Shown here: one piece after another, positions 1 through 6,401 of the stretch
How the letters are laid out: each line of letters opens with the position of its first letter
Position numbering within the stretch: the stretch's first letter is position 1
Origin: Bacillota bacterium
Lineage (GTDB): Bacteria > Bacillota > Clostridia > Christensenellales > Aristaeellaceae
Direction: 5' to 3'
Length of the DNA stretch: 6,561 nucleotides
Assembly (NCBI GenBank): GCA_023409955.1
Contig: JAEYQQ010000138.1
Coordinates: 1-6,561, forward strand
Notes under the pieces: generated by a model
Database searches by the model: none
What the model was told of the DNA's origin: nothing
Seen by the model: only the letters and a program-made list of their open reading frames with translations
Position numbers and translations under genes: made by a program

Positions 1-186
1 CCCATCTCCGTAGAGCTGGATAACCTGTCTAATGTGTTCAGGACCTACGGCCAGGTCATCTGCTTTGGCAAGATGGAAGATCCCGCCACTTATGTGGCTG
101 AGTTCCGCCAGGCCCTTTTGGATGCTGGTCTGGAAAAGGTCATGACCGAGGTTCAGGCCCAGATCGACGCGGTGTACAAGAAATAA
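1..186 (+). CDS. C-terminal fragment of an extracellular solute-binding protein (sugar ABC transporter, LplA/LipO-like, DUF3502-type end)
   Basis: This reading frame is open from the first base of the window to the TAA at 184-186 and encodes 61 residues; the start lies outside the window. The tail has the pattern of family 1 solute-binding lipoproteins with a DUF3502 C-terminus: a short stretch around NLSNVFRTYG, a 'G-x-x-DPATYVAEF' segment, then the closing helix ALLDAGLEKVMTEVQAQIDA ending in VYKK. Relatives bind oligosaccharides outside the cell and deliver them to LplB/YtcP-type permeases. A glycoside hydrolase gene follows 71 bp later, which fits a glycan import and hydrolysis cluster. 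The fragment has no signal peptide or binding-site residues to inspect, so the ligand is unknown. The family call rests only on the C-terminal pattern and the neighbour. An ordinary sugar-binding protein outside the DUF3502 group is the main alternative. Confidence 0.65.
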   Translation, partial: PISVELDNLSNVFRTYGQVICFGKMEDPATYVAEFRQALLDAGLEKVMTEVQAQIDAVYKK

Positions 187-207
187 GCTTCCATACACCT
201 CTTTTGC

Positions 208-243
208 GGAGGGCTCGCAACTTGTTGTGAGCCCTCTGTTTTT
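208..243 (+). terminator. Rho-independent terminator-like hairpin between the binding-protein gene and the GH2 gene
   Basis: A 12-bp stem pairs 209-220 (GAGGGCTCGCAA) with 225-236 (TTGTGAGCCCTC). It contains one G-T wobble, and the loop is CTTG. It is followed by TGTTTTT. The structure is strong, but it ends only two or three bases before the ribosome binding site of the next gene. It may therefore act as a partial terminator or an mRNA 3'-end stabiliser rather than a complete stop. Confidence 0.8.
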
Positions 244-245
244 GA

Positions 246-251
246 AAGGAG
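246..251 (+). promoter_or_regulatory. Ribosome binding site deciding the GH2 start
   Basis: AAGGAG at 246-251 lies 3 bases before the ATG at 255 and 6 bases before the adjacent in-frame ATG at 258. The second spacing is in the usual range, so the ATG at 258 is preferred. Confidence 0.75.
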
Positions 252-257
252 CACATG

Positions 258-2540
258 ATGCGCACCATCATCCCCTTCAATTTGGACTGGCGCTTCCACC
301 TTGGTGAATCACTAAAGGCTGGTTATAAGGGCTATGACGACAGCGCATGGCAAAGCGTAACCCTGCCCCACGACTGGTCTGTAACCTTGCCCTTTGATGA
401 AAGCTGTTCCAGCGGCACCGGGTATTTGCCTGGCGGTATTGGCTGGTACCGCAAGCATTTCACCTTGCCGGAGCTTGAGGGCCGCAAGGTGTTTATTACC
501 TTTGGCGGCGTATATAAGCATGCAAAGGTGTGGGTCAACTCCAACTATCTTGGGATGCGTGCCTATGGTTACAGCACCTTCACTTATGATGTTACGGATT
601 TTGTAGCTGCTGGCGACAATGTGGTCAGCGTCCGCTGCGAACACATAGAGCTGGCGGACTCCCGTTGGTTTACTGGCAACGGTATCTACCGTAATGTGAC
701 TTTGATGATTACATCTCCGGTCCACTTTATACAGGACGGGGTGTTTGCTTATACGGAATCTGTCACTGAAAAAGGTGCGGTGATTGCTGTATCGGCGGAG
801 ATAGCAGGCGGCGGCATGGCCTCTTTTGTCCTTAAAAATGCAAAAGGACATACCGTAGCCAGGGGCAAATCACGATTGGTGGTAAAAGAGCCTGTATTGT
901 GGTCACCTGATAACCCATATCTATATACGCTCATTGGTACTCTGGTAAAGGATGGGCAAGTTACTGATGAGGTTCAAATTCCCTTTGGCATACGAACATT
1001 TCGGTTTGATGCGGATCAAGGCTTTTTCTTAAATGACGTAAGCACAAAGATAAAAGGCGTATGCATCCACCATGACGCCGGTGTGTTGGGAGCTGCTGTG
1101 CCCAAGGTTGTGTGGGAACGTAGGCTGAAAAAGCTGAAGGAATGCGGCTGTAATGCCATCCGTTTCAGCCATAACCCCCCTGCTACCGATCTCATTGACC
1201 TGTGTGATGAAATGGGCTTTTTGGTAATGGACGAGGCTTTTGATGAGTGGGAAGGCTGCAAGAATAAGTGGTGGCAAGGGCACAATGTATATCCACCCAA
1301 ACTGTATGGTTATGCGGAAGACTTTCCTCTGTGGCATGAAAGGGACTTATCTGACTTTATTCGCCGGGACAGGAACCATCCCAGCATCGTCATGTGGAGC
1401 ATAGGCAACGAGATTGATTATCCCAACGATCCGTATGTGCACCCGTTTTTCAAGACCATGACAGGCAATAACGATGCCAACAAGCCTGCTCAGGAATTCA
1501 TGTATGATATAAATAAGCCAGATGCAACGCGTTTGGCGACGATTTCAGCTAGGCTTGTTAAAATCGTCAAGGAGCATGATGCCACACGGCCTGTGACCAG
1601 TGCCCTGGCCTTTCCGGAACTGAGTAACCTTACAGGTTACGCTCAAACGTTGGATGTGGTGGGCTACAATTACAAGGAGCATCTGTACAAAGAAGATCAT
1701 CATACATATCCGGGGCACATCATATTGGGCAGTGAAAATGGCCATGATCCGGAATTGTGGCTTGCAGTTAAGCACAATGATTTTATCAGCGGTCAGTTTT
1801 TGTGGACAGGTATTGACTACTTGGGAGAGGCCCAGGGCTGGCCAGTGCGAGTTGCCCAGGCTGGGCTTATTGACACGGCGGGTTTTGAAAAGCCCAGGTT
1901 TGCTCTGCGTAAGGCGCTGTGGACAAAAGCGCTTTGTGCCAGCCTTGCGGTGGGGAAAAAGGATGCACTGTGGGCTGCCAATATGCTGTGGACCGGTGAT
2001 CCTGGCGAAACAAAGCATGTGTTGGTTTTTACCAACGGCGAAAGCGCAGTGCTTGCACTCAATGGTAGAACCATTGGCACAGCCAAGGTGGATGAAACAT
2101 GCATCGCGGCCTTTGATGTGCCTTATAGCCCAGGAACGCTGTCTGTAACCTGCACAAGAGGAACGGAGGCGGCTTCCTTTGCCATTGAGACACCTGCTCA
2201 GATGGTAAGGTTGGATGCAGTACCGTATGCGAGAACTTTACCAGCCGATGGGCAGGCTGTATGGCAGGTGGAAGTGACTTTAAGGGATAGAGCTGGGCGA
2301 ATTACTGGAACTGACGATCAATTGGTCACCTGCCAGATAACGGGTGATGCGGAATTTCTAGGACTGGAAAACGGTTGTGCCCATGACCTGACCAGTTATG
2401 TCAGCACCGCAAGGCCCACATACCATGGTCGGGCCATGGTGTATGTACGGGCGGGGAAAAAACCTGGCAAAGTGCAGCTTCATTTGTCAGCTGCTGGGCT
2501 TACGACATTGGTTGTCACACTGAACCAAACGAAAGCGTAA
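258..2540 (+). CDS. Cytoplasmic glycoside hydrolase family 2 enzyme (beta-galactosidase/beta-glucuronidase superfamily)
   Basis: The 760-residue protein should hydrolyse a terminal beta-linked sugar by the retaining two-glutamate mechanism of GH2. Numbering is from the Met at 258. In order: a jelly-roll sugar-binding domain (about 1-155, with GIGWYRKHF and DSRWFTGNGIYRNV), an immunoglobulin-like domain (about 156-247), and the TIM barrel (about 252-555). The barrel has IHHDAGVLGA (270-279), RFSHNPPA (302-309), RDRNHPS (370-376), WSIGNE with the acid/base Glu385, and LGSENGHD with the probable nucleophile Glu493. After the barrel come a DUF4982-like module (about 575-635, with LALNGRTIGTA) and a GH2 C5-like module (about 655-755, with GDAEFLGLENG). 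Length and architecture match complete family members. There is no signal peptide or anchor, so it is cytoplasmic and probably acts on a sugar imported by the upstream ABC system. There is little room for its own promoter, so it is probably read through from upstream. Beta-galactosidase is the usual label, but GH2 also includes glucuronidases, mannosidases and others, and specificity is not resolved here. Confidence 0.93.
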   Translation: MRTIIPFNLDWRFHLGESLKAGYKGYDDSAWQSVTLPHDWSVTLPFDESCSSGTGYLPGGIGWYRKHFTLPELEGRKVFITFGGVYKHAKVWVNSNYLGMRAYGYSTFTYDVTDFVAAGDNVVSVRCEHIELADSRWFTGNGIYRNVTLMITSPVHFIQDGVFAYTESVTEKGAVIAVSAEIAGGGMASFVLKNAKGHTVARGKSRLVVKEPVLWSPDNPYLYTLIGTLVKDGQVTDEVQIPFGIRTFRFDADQGFFLNDVSTKIKGVCIHHDAGVLGAAVPKVVWERRLKKLKECGCNAIRFSHNPPATDLIDLCDEMGFLVMDEAFDEWEGCKNKWWQGHNVYPPKLYGYAEDFPLWHERDLSDFIRRDRNHPSIVMWSIGNEIDYPNDPYVHPFFKTMTGNNDANKPAQEFMYDINKPDATRLATISARLVKIVKEHDATRPVTSALAFPELSNLTGYAQTLDVVGYNYKEHLYKEDHHTYPGHIILGSENGHDPELWLAVKHNDFISGQFLWTGIDYLGEAQGWPVRVAQAGLIDTAGFEKPRFALRKALWTKALCASLAVGKKDALWAANMLWTGDPGETKHVLVFTNGESAVLALNGRTIGTAKVDETCIAAFDVPYSPGTLSVTCTRGTEAASFAIETPAQMVRLDAVPYARTLPADGQAVWQVEVTLRDRAGRITGTDDQLVTCQITGDAEFLGLENGCAHDLTSYVSTARPTYHGRAMVYVRAGKKPGKVQLHLSAAGLTTLVVTLNQTKA

Positions 2541-2564
2541 AGCGATAGCAATACATTCACCGGT

Positions 2565-2596
2565 CAGGCGGCGCACTTGGCGCGGCCTGCTTTTTT
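2565..2596 (+). terminator. Rho-independent terminator after the GH2 gene
   Basis: A GC-rich stem pairs 2565-2574 (CAGGCGGCGC) with 2580-2589 (GCGCGGCCTG), with a single internal G-G mismatch. The loop is ACTTG, and C plus six T residues follow. It starts 25 bases after the GH2 stop and separates the glycosidase transcript from the transporter operon, which has its own promoter. Confidence 0.85.
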
Positions 2597-2632
2597 GGCA
2601 AAATAAGGATTGATAGACCTGCTTTATTGCAG

Positions 2633-2645
2633 AATGTTCACTGTT
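2633..2645 (-). promoter_or_regulatory. Degenerate PurBox-like site (distal copy)
   Basis: On the minus strand this reads AACAGTGAACATT, which matches 10 of 13 positions of the PurR PurBox AWWWCCGAACWWT; the core is GTGAAC instead of CCGAAC. It shares the octamer GAATGTTC (+ strand, 2632-2639) with the perfect site downstream, in the same orientation and 43 bp away. That is close to four helical turns. Alone it would be unconvincing; its pairing with the perfect copy raises the likelihood that it is real. Confidence 0.4.
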
Positions 2646-2675
2646 TTGCCGGAGGATTCGTCGATTAGCGATTTG

Positions 2676-2688
2676 AATGTTCGGTTTT
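2676..2688 (-). promoter_or_regulatory. Perfect PurBox (putative PurR binding site) upstream of the transporter operon
   Basis: The minus strand reads AAAACCGAACATT, matching all 13 positions of the Bacillota PurBox AWWWCCGAACWWT. It ends 3 bases before the -35 hexamer, about 39-51 bases upstream of the expected transcription start. In Bacillus subtilis PurR represses purine genes through such boxes, and in Lactococcus lactis PurR activates through them. The sequence alone does not say which applies here. The location directly before a nucleoside-type ABC importer makes a purine-responsive role likely. Confidence 0.65.
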
Positions 2689-2691
2689 CTC

Positions 2692-2720
2692 TTGAAAAGG
2701 ACAGGCGATTCGAGTATACT
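2692..2720 (+). promoter_or_regulatory. Sigma-A type promoter for the three-gene ABC transporter operon
   Basis: TTGAAA (2692-2697) and TATACT (2715-2720) are separated by exactly 17 bp. The expected transcription start is near 2727, giving a leader of only about 29 bases before the GTG start. That is too short for a riboswitch. The promoter lies downstream of the GH2 terminator and immediately after the PurBox. Confidence 0.85.
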
Positions 2721-2742
2721 AAAGCATAATTGTTTGATAAAA

Positions 2743-2748
2743 GGAAGG
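2743..2748 (+). promoter_or_regulatory. Ribosome binding site supporting the GTG start of the ATPase gene
   Basis: GGAAGG, within AAGGAAGGTG, ends 7 bases before the GTG at 2756. No in-frame ATG is available near this point, and the conserved ABC fold begins about 10 residues into the protein, so the GTG start is well supported. Confidence 0.75.
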
Positions 2749-2755
2749 TGCACGT

Positions 2756-4282
2756 GTGCAGGAAAATCAGCCCGCGCAGCCCTATGCCATAGAACTTACG
2801 GGCTTATCCAAACGATTTGGCAAGGTCCAAGCCAACAACAACATACACCTGACGGTAAAGCAGGGTGAGATATTGGCGTTGCTGGGGGAAAATGGCTCCG
2901 GCAAAACAACGCTGATGAATATGCTTTCAGGTATTTATAAGCCTGACAGCGGTCATATCTTTCTGCATGGCAAGGAAGTGAACATCCGCTCCCCCAGGGA
3001 AGCCATTCAGCTGGGTGTGGGCATGATCCATCAGCACTTTAAGCTGGTGGATGTATTGACCGCCAGGGAGAACATCCTCCTTGGCGAGGGCAGCCGCATG
3101 GGTAAAAACCTGGATGATCTGTGCGCACGCTTTGGTCTGGATGTATCATTAAATAAGAAGATATACGATATGTCCGTTGGCGAAAAGCAGACGGTGGAAA
3201 TATTAAAGGTACTGGCCAGGGGTGCGGACATTCTTATTTTGGACGAACCTACAGCGGTGCTTACACCCCAGGAAACCGAAAAGCTCTTTGATATCCTGCG
3301 TAAAATGCGTGAGGACAAAAGGGCCGTGGTAATCATTACTCACAAGCTCAATGAGGTGATGGCCATCTCCGACCGGGTCACCATACTGCGCAAAGGGGAA
3401 AGTGTGGATACCGTTGAAACAGCCCGCACCCATGTGCAGCATTTGACAGAGCTGATGGTGGGCCGGCCGGTGGACTTAAAGATCAGCCGGGTGGAAGTGG
3501 AGCCTGGTGAAACGCTGCTGGATGTGAAAGAGGTTACTGTCAAGGACGCAGATGGTGCGTCAAGATTGAAGAATGTAAGCTTTTCACTAAAGGAAGGCGA
3601 GATCCTGGGCGTGGCAGGTGTGGCTGGTAGCGGCCAGAAGGAGCTGTGTGAGGCCATCGCCGGACTGCAAGCCATTGATGTGGGCAACATCACCCTCCAG
3701 GGCCAGCGCATCGACGGCCTGACCCCCAAGGACATCATCCAAAAGGGCATCTCCATGTCCTTTATCCCGGAAGACCGGTTGGGTATGGGCCTAGTGGGCG
3801 GCATGAACCTCGCGGACAACATGCTCCTGAAAACCTACCGCAATCAAAAGGGTTTTATTTTGAACCGCAAGCCCGCCAGAGCCTTGGCCAGGCGCTTGAT
3901 CGAGCGGCTGCAAATCGCCACCCCAGGCGTAAACATTCCTGTAAAGAAACTCAGTGGTGGCAACGTGCAAAAGGTGCTGTTGGGGCGAGAAATCGATAGC
4001 AATCCCAAGGTGCTGATCACAGCCTATCCTGTACGTGGCCTTGACATTAACTCCAGCCACACCATATACGACCTGCTTACCGAGCAGAAAAAACGGGGAG
4101 TCGGCATTTTATTTATCGGCGAGGATCTGGATGTACTGCTGGAGCTATCAGACCGCATCATGGTCATGTGCGGCGGTCGCGTCACGGCCATTGTACCGGC
4201 CAAGTTCGCCACCAAGGAGCTTATTGGTATGAAAATGACAGATGCCTTAAAGGCAGAGAAAAGCGAGGAAACGTATGTCTGA
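2756..4282 (+). CDS. nupO: Nucleoside-type (BMP family) ABC importer, tandem-NBD ATP-binding protein
   Basis: This 508-residue cytoplasmic protein carries two ABC ATPase domains and should power the two permeases encoded next. NBD1 (about 10-240) is complete: Walker A GENGSGKT (44-51), Q-loop Gln93 in MIHQHFKLV, signature MSVGEKQ (139-145), Walker B ILILDEPT with Asp163 and Glu164, and switch His196 in IITHKLNE. NBD2 (about 255-490) has the degenerate features usual for this family: GSGQKEL (291-297) instead of a normal Walker A, an intact LSGGN (399-403), and ITAYPVRGLD (421-430) in place of Walker B plus the catalytic Glu. Gly455 stands where the switch His would be. FIPEDR (336-341) is also a family hallmark. 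Length matches the 500-520 usual for NupO/YufO-like proteins. Translation starts at GTG, and the gene is first in an operon with its own promoter and a PurBox. The symbol is a family-level label: related tandem-NBD ATPases (RbsA/XylG type) serve sugars, but the two dissimilar permeases favour nucleosides. Confidence 0.9.
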   Translation: MQENQPAQPYAIELTGLSKRFGKVQANNNIHLTVKQGEILALLGENGSGKTTLMNMLSGIYKPDSGHIFLHGKEVNIRSPREAIQLGVGMIHQHFKLVDVLTARENILLGEGSRMGKNLDDLCARFGLDVSLNKKIYDMSVGEKQTVEILKVLARGADILILDEPTAVLTPQETEKLFDILRKMREDKRAVVIITHKLNEVMAISDRVTILRKGESVDTVETARTHVQHLTELMVGRPVDLKISRVEVEPGETLLDVKEVTVKDADGASRLKNVSFSLKEGEILGVAGVAGSGQKELCEAIAGLQAIDVGNITLQGQRIDGLTPKDIIQKGISMSFIPEDRLGMGLVGGMNLADNMLLKTYRNQKGFILNRKPARALARRLIERLQIATPGVNIPVKKLSGGNVQKVLLGREIDSNPKVLITAYPVRGLDINSSHTIYDLLTEQKKRGVGILFIGEDLDVLLELSDRIMVMCGGRVTAIVPAKFATKELIGMKMTDALKAEKSEETYV

Positions 4283-5381
4283 TACAAGCACGCATGTACG
4301 CCAGCCGCTTTTTCATATGGTGGCCAGGGATGCCTTATCACCTGTCAAGGCCGCAGCGTATCGCCTGCTGGCAGTGGTGCTGGCGCTGGTAACCGGCGGA
4401 CTATTTTTATTTGCTCTGGGGCTGAATCCCTTTTCTGTATACGGTACATTGGTATCCGGTGCATTGGGCAGCCCAAGCAATATCAAAGAGACGGTGAAAA
4501 TCGCTATCCCCCTTTGCATAACAGCTCTTGGTATACTGCTGGCCTTTAAAATGAAGTTTTGGAACATTGGCGCTGAAGGGCAGATTTGTGTAGGTGCCAT
4601 TGCCGCCAGCTATTTTGCATATTTTCAGAACACCCTGCCTTCCTGGCTTTTATTGATTCTCATGGCCGCCGCTGGTTTTGCAGCCGCCGGGCTGTGGGGA
4701 ATGATACCCGCCTGGTTCAAGGTGAAGTTCGGTACCAATGAAACGCTGTTTACCCTGATGATGAACTATGTGGCCGTTTATATCATTCAATATCTTCGGG
4801 AGGGGCCCTGGAAAGACCCCAAATCCATGGGCTTTCCCCAAATGCCCCGCTTTGCAGCCCAGGCCCGCATGCCTATGGTGCTTGGTGTGCATATCGGCTG
4901 GATTGTGGCTTTGGTGCTTGTGGTTGCGGTGCTTTTATACCTGCGCTATACCAAGCAGGGGTATGAGCTGACCGTGGTCGGCGAAAATGAGAACACGGCC
5001 CGGTACGCTGGCATGCCGGTGAAGAAGATCGTGCTGCGCACCATGTTTTTAAGCGCTGGCATCTGCGGTCTGGCCGGGGTCTTAAAAGTCAGCGGTGCGG
5101 ACCGGGTACTTACCGAATCGGTGGCCGGGGGCGTTGGCTTTACTGCCATAACCGTAGCCTGGCTGGCACAGCTTTCGCCCATTGGCATCGCAGTGGTTTC
5201 CGTACTCTTTGGCGTACTGGAAAAAGGCTGCGGTACCATTCAGTCTGTATTTAAGATTTCCACCTCTGTGGCTCAGGTGCTGCAGGGTATTATCCTATTC
5301 TTTGTGCTGGGGGCTGAATTCTTTCTGACCTACCGGCTAATGGGGCGCAAGGCCTCCATACGGAAGGAGGCGCAGTCATGA
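4275..5381 (+). CDS. nupP: Nucleoside-type ABC importer, permease subunit 1 (BPD_transp_2)
   Basis: This 368-residue integral membrane protein has roughly eight or nine hydrophobic segments, the first near residues 29-50. It has the larger-permease hallmarks of BMP-family importers: FWNIGAEGQICVGAIAA (95-111), KFGTNETLFTLMMNYVA (151-167), a cytoplasmic loop with GYELTVVGENENTARYAGM (229-247), and AGICGLAGV (261-269). The GENxxxARYAGM loop is the expected contact with the ATPase. The start ATG overlaps the ATPase gene by 8 bases (ATGTCTGA), with GAGGAA at 4265-4270 as ribosome binding site, so translation is probably coupled. The approximately 28-residue hydrophilic N-terminus is cytoplasmic and not a cleavable signal. 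Length agrees with NupP/YufP-like proteins (about 350-370). A related sugar permease is the alternative; the pairing with a second, shorter permease argues against it. Confidence 0.9.
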   Translation: MSDTSTHVRQPLFHMVARDALSPVKAAAYRLLAVVLALVTGGLFLFALGLNPFSVYGTLVSGALGSPSNIKETVKIAIPLCITALGILLAFKMKFWNIGAEGQICVGAIAASYFAYFQNTLPSWLLLILMAAAGFAAAGLWGMIPAWFKVKFGTNETLFTLMMNYVAVYIIQYLREGPWKDPKSMGFPQMPRFAAQARMPMVLGVHIGWIVALVLVVAVLLYLRYTKQGYELTVVGENENTARYAGMPVKKIVLRTMFLSAGICGLAGVLKVSGADRVLTESVAGGVGFTAITVAWLAQLSPIGIAVVSVLFGVLEKGCGTIQSVFKISTSVAQVLQGIILFFVLGAEFFLTYRLMGRKASIRKEAQS

Positions 5382-6346
5382 GCGAATTCATTGATTGGCT
5401 GGTAGCCTTTTTGTACGCTTCCATGCTGGCTGGGGTGCCACTGTTATTTGGCACGCTAGGAGAAATACTTACTCAGAAGGCTGGCAACTTAAACCTTGGC
5501 GTCGAGGGTATGATGTACATGGGCGCCGTATTCGGCTTTATGGGCGGCTATTATTTCGCCAGCCCCCTTCTTGCGTTGGTCTTCGCCTTTTGTGGCGGTG
5601 CGCTGGGTGCGCTGATATACGCCTTTTTGACAGTGACCCTTCGGGCCAACCAGAACGTAACAGGCTTGACACTCACCATATTCGGCACGGGCCTTGCCAA
5701 CTTTCTGGGTGGGAACATGATCAATGCCTCATCCACTGGCGCAGCGGTGGTTGCCGAACAAGTAAAAAACGCCTTCCGGCCTGTACAAATGGGGTTTTTA
5801 ACCAATATCCCCTACATTGGTAAGCTGCTTTTCAATCATAGTATTTTTACTTACTTGGCAATTGCACTGGCGGTACTGGCGGGCTGGTATCTAAATCGCA
5901 GCCGTATGGGGTTAAATGTGCGGGCAGTAGGCGAAAACCCGGCGGCGGCAGACGCGGCTGGAGTGGATGTGAGCCTGTACAAGTACATTCATATAATCAT
6001 CGGCGGCGGCATCTGCGGCCTTGGCGGCGGCTATATCGCTCTGGTGACCTGCGGCGGCAGCTGGACCTACAACGCTGTGGCCGGTCAAGGCTGGATTGCG
6101 GTAGCGCTGGTAATCTTTGCAGCATGGAGCCCTTACAAGGCCATTTTGGGCTCCCTGGTCTTCGGTGCGCTAAGTGTGCTGCGGTTGTATATCCCCAATT
6201 CTGTAATCTCCATCCCTGCCGCAGTCTTCGCCATGGTGCCCTTTGTAACCACCTGTATCGTGCTGGTGGTATCCAGCATCCGCCAGCGAAGGGAAAGCCA
6301 GCAGCCCAGGGGCTGCGGGGTGAATTACTTTAGAGAAGAGCGGTAA
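5378..6346 (+). CDS. nupQ: Nucleoside-type ABC importer, permease subunit 2 (BPD_transp_2)
   Basis: This 322-residue integral membrane protein has about eight or nine hydrophobic segments. Smaller-permease hallmarks are GEILTQKAGNLNLGVEGMM (28-46), ANQNVTGLTLTIFGTGLANF (90-109), the ATPase-contact loop MGLNVRAVGENPAAADAAGV (177-196), and GQGWIAVALVIFAAW (236-250). It should pair with the preceding permease to form a heterodimeric channel. Its ATG sits in an ATGA overlap with the previous stop, and a strong AGGAGG at 5365-5370 lies 7 bases upstream, so the start is secure. The last 22 or so residues after the final membrane segment are basic and polar and look like a cytoplasmic tail. Length matches NupQ/YufQ (about 320). 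The gene is followed 22 bases later by a terminator, closing the operon. Confidence 0.9.
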   Translation: MSEFIDWLVAFLYASMLAGVPLLFGTLGEILTQKAGNLNLGVEGMMYMGAVFGFMGGYYFASPLLALVFAFCGGALGALIYAFLTVTLRANQNVTGLTLTIFGTGLANFLGGNMINASSTGAAVVAEQVKNAFRPVQMGFLTNIPYIGKLLFNHSIFTYLAIALAVLAGWYLNRSRMGLNVRAVGENPAAADAAGVDVSLYKYIHIIIGGGICGLGGGYIALVTCGGSWTYNAVAGQGWIAVALVIFAAWSPYKAILGSLVFGALSVLRLYIPNSVISIPAAVFAMVPFVTTCIVLVVSSIRQRRESQQPRGCGVNYFREER

Positions 6347-6368
6347 CAAACTACAAAGCTGTATAAAG

Positions 6369-6401
6369 AGGGCTGCCTTGAACATCAGGGCAGTCCTTTT
6401 T
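6369..6401 (+). terminator. Rho-independent terminator of the transporter operon
   Basis: A 9-bp stem pairs 6369-6377 (AGGGCTGCC) with 6389-6397 (GGCAGTCCT). It includes one G-T wobble and has an 11-base loop. T residues continue to 6401. Confidence 0.8.

Noticed and set aside
312..851. A 179-codon open frame on the minus strand inside the GH2 gene
   Set aside because: It is antisense to a clearly conserved GH2 domain, has no recognisable protein motif, and is explained by the codon composition of the real gene. The same applies to other long minus-strand frames such as 1545-2018 and 3340-3822.
1654..2148. A 164-codon alternative + strand frame overlapping the GH2 gene
   Set aside because: It lies within the catalytic and C-terminal domains of an intact GH2 frame with no frameshift, and its translation shows no domain signature.
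2611..2640. TTGATA followed after 17 bp by AATGTT as a second promoter
   Set aside because: The putative -10 matches only about half of the consensus, and it overlaps the PurBox-like octamer. The promoter at 2692-2720 is far better.
2597..2755. Possible purine riboswitch in front of the transporter operon
   Set aside because: The promoter at 2692-2720 leaves a leader of only about 29 bases. None of the conserved purine-aptamer segments is visible in the gap.
2749..2760. Inverted repeat TGCAC-GT-GTGCA spanning the GTG start codon of the ATPase gene
   Set aside because: The 2-base spacer does not allow a full hairpin, and opening it leaves only a 4-bp stem. That is too weak to argue for start-codon sequestration.
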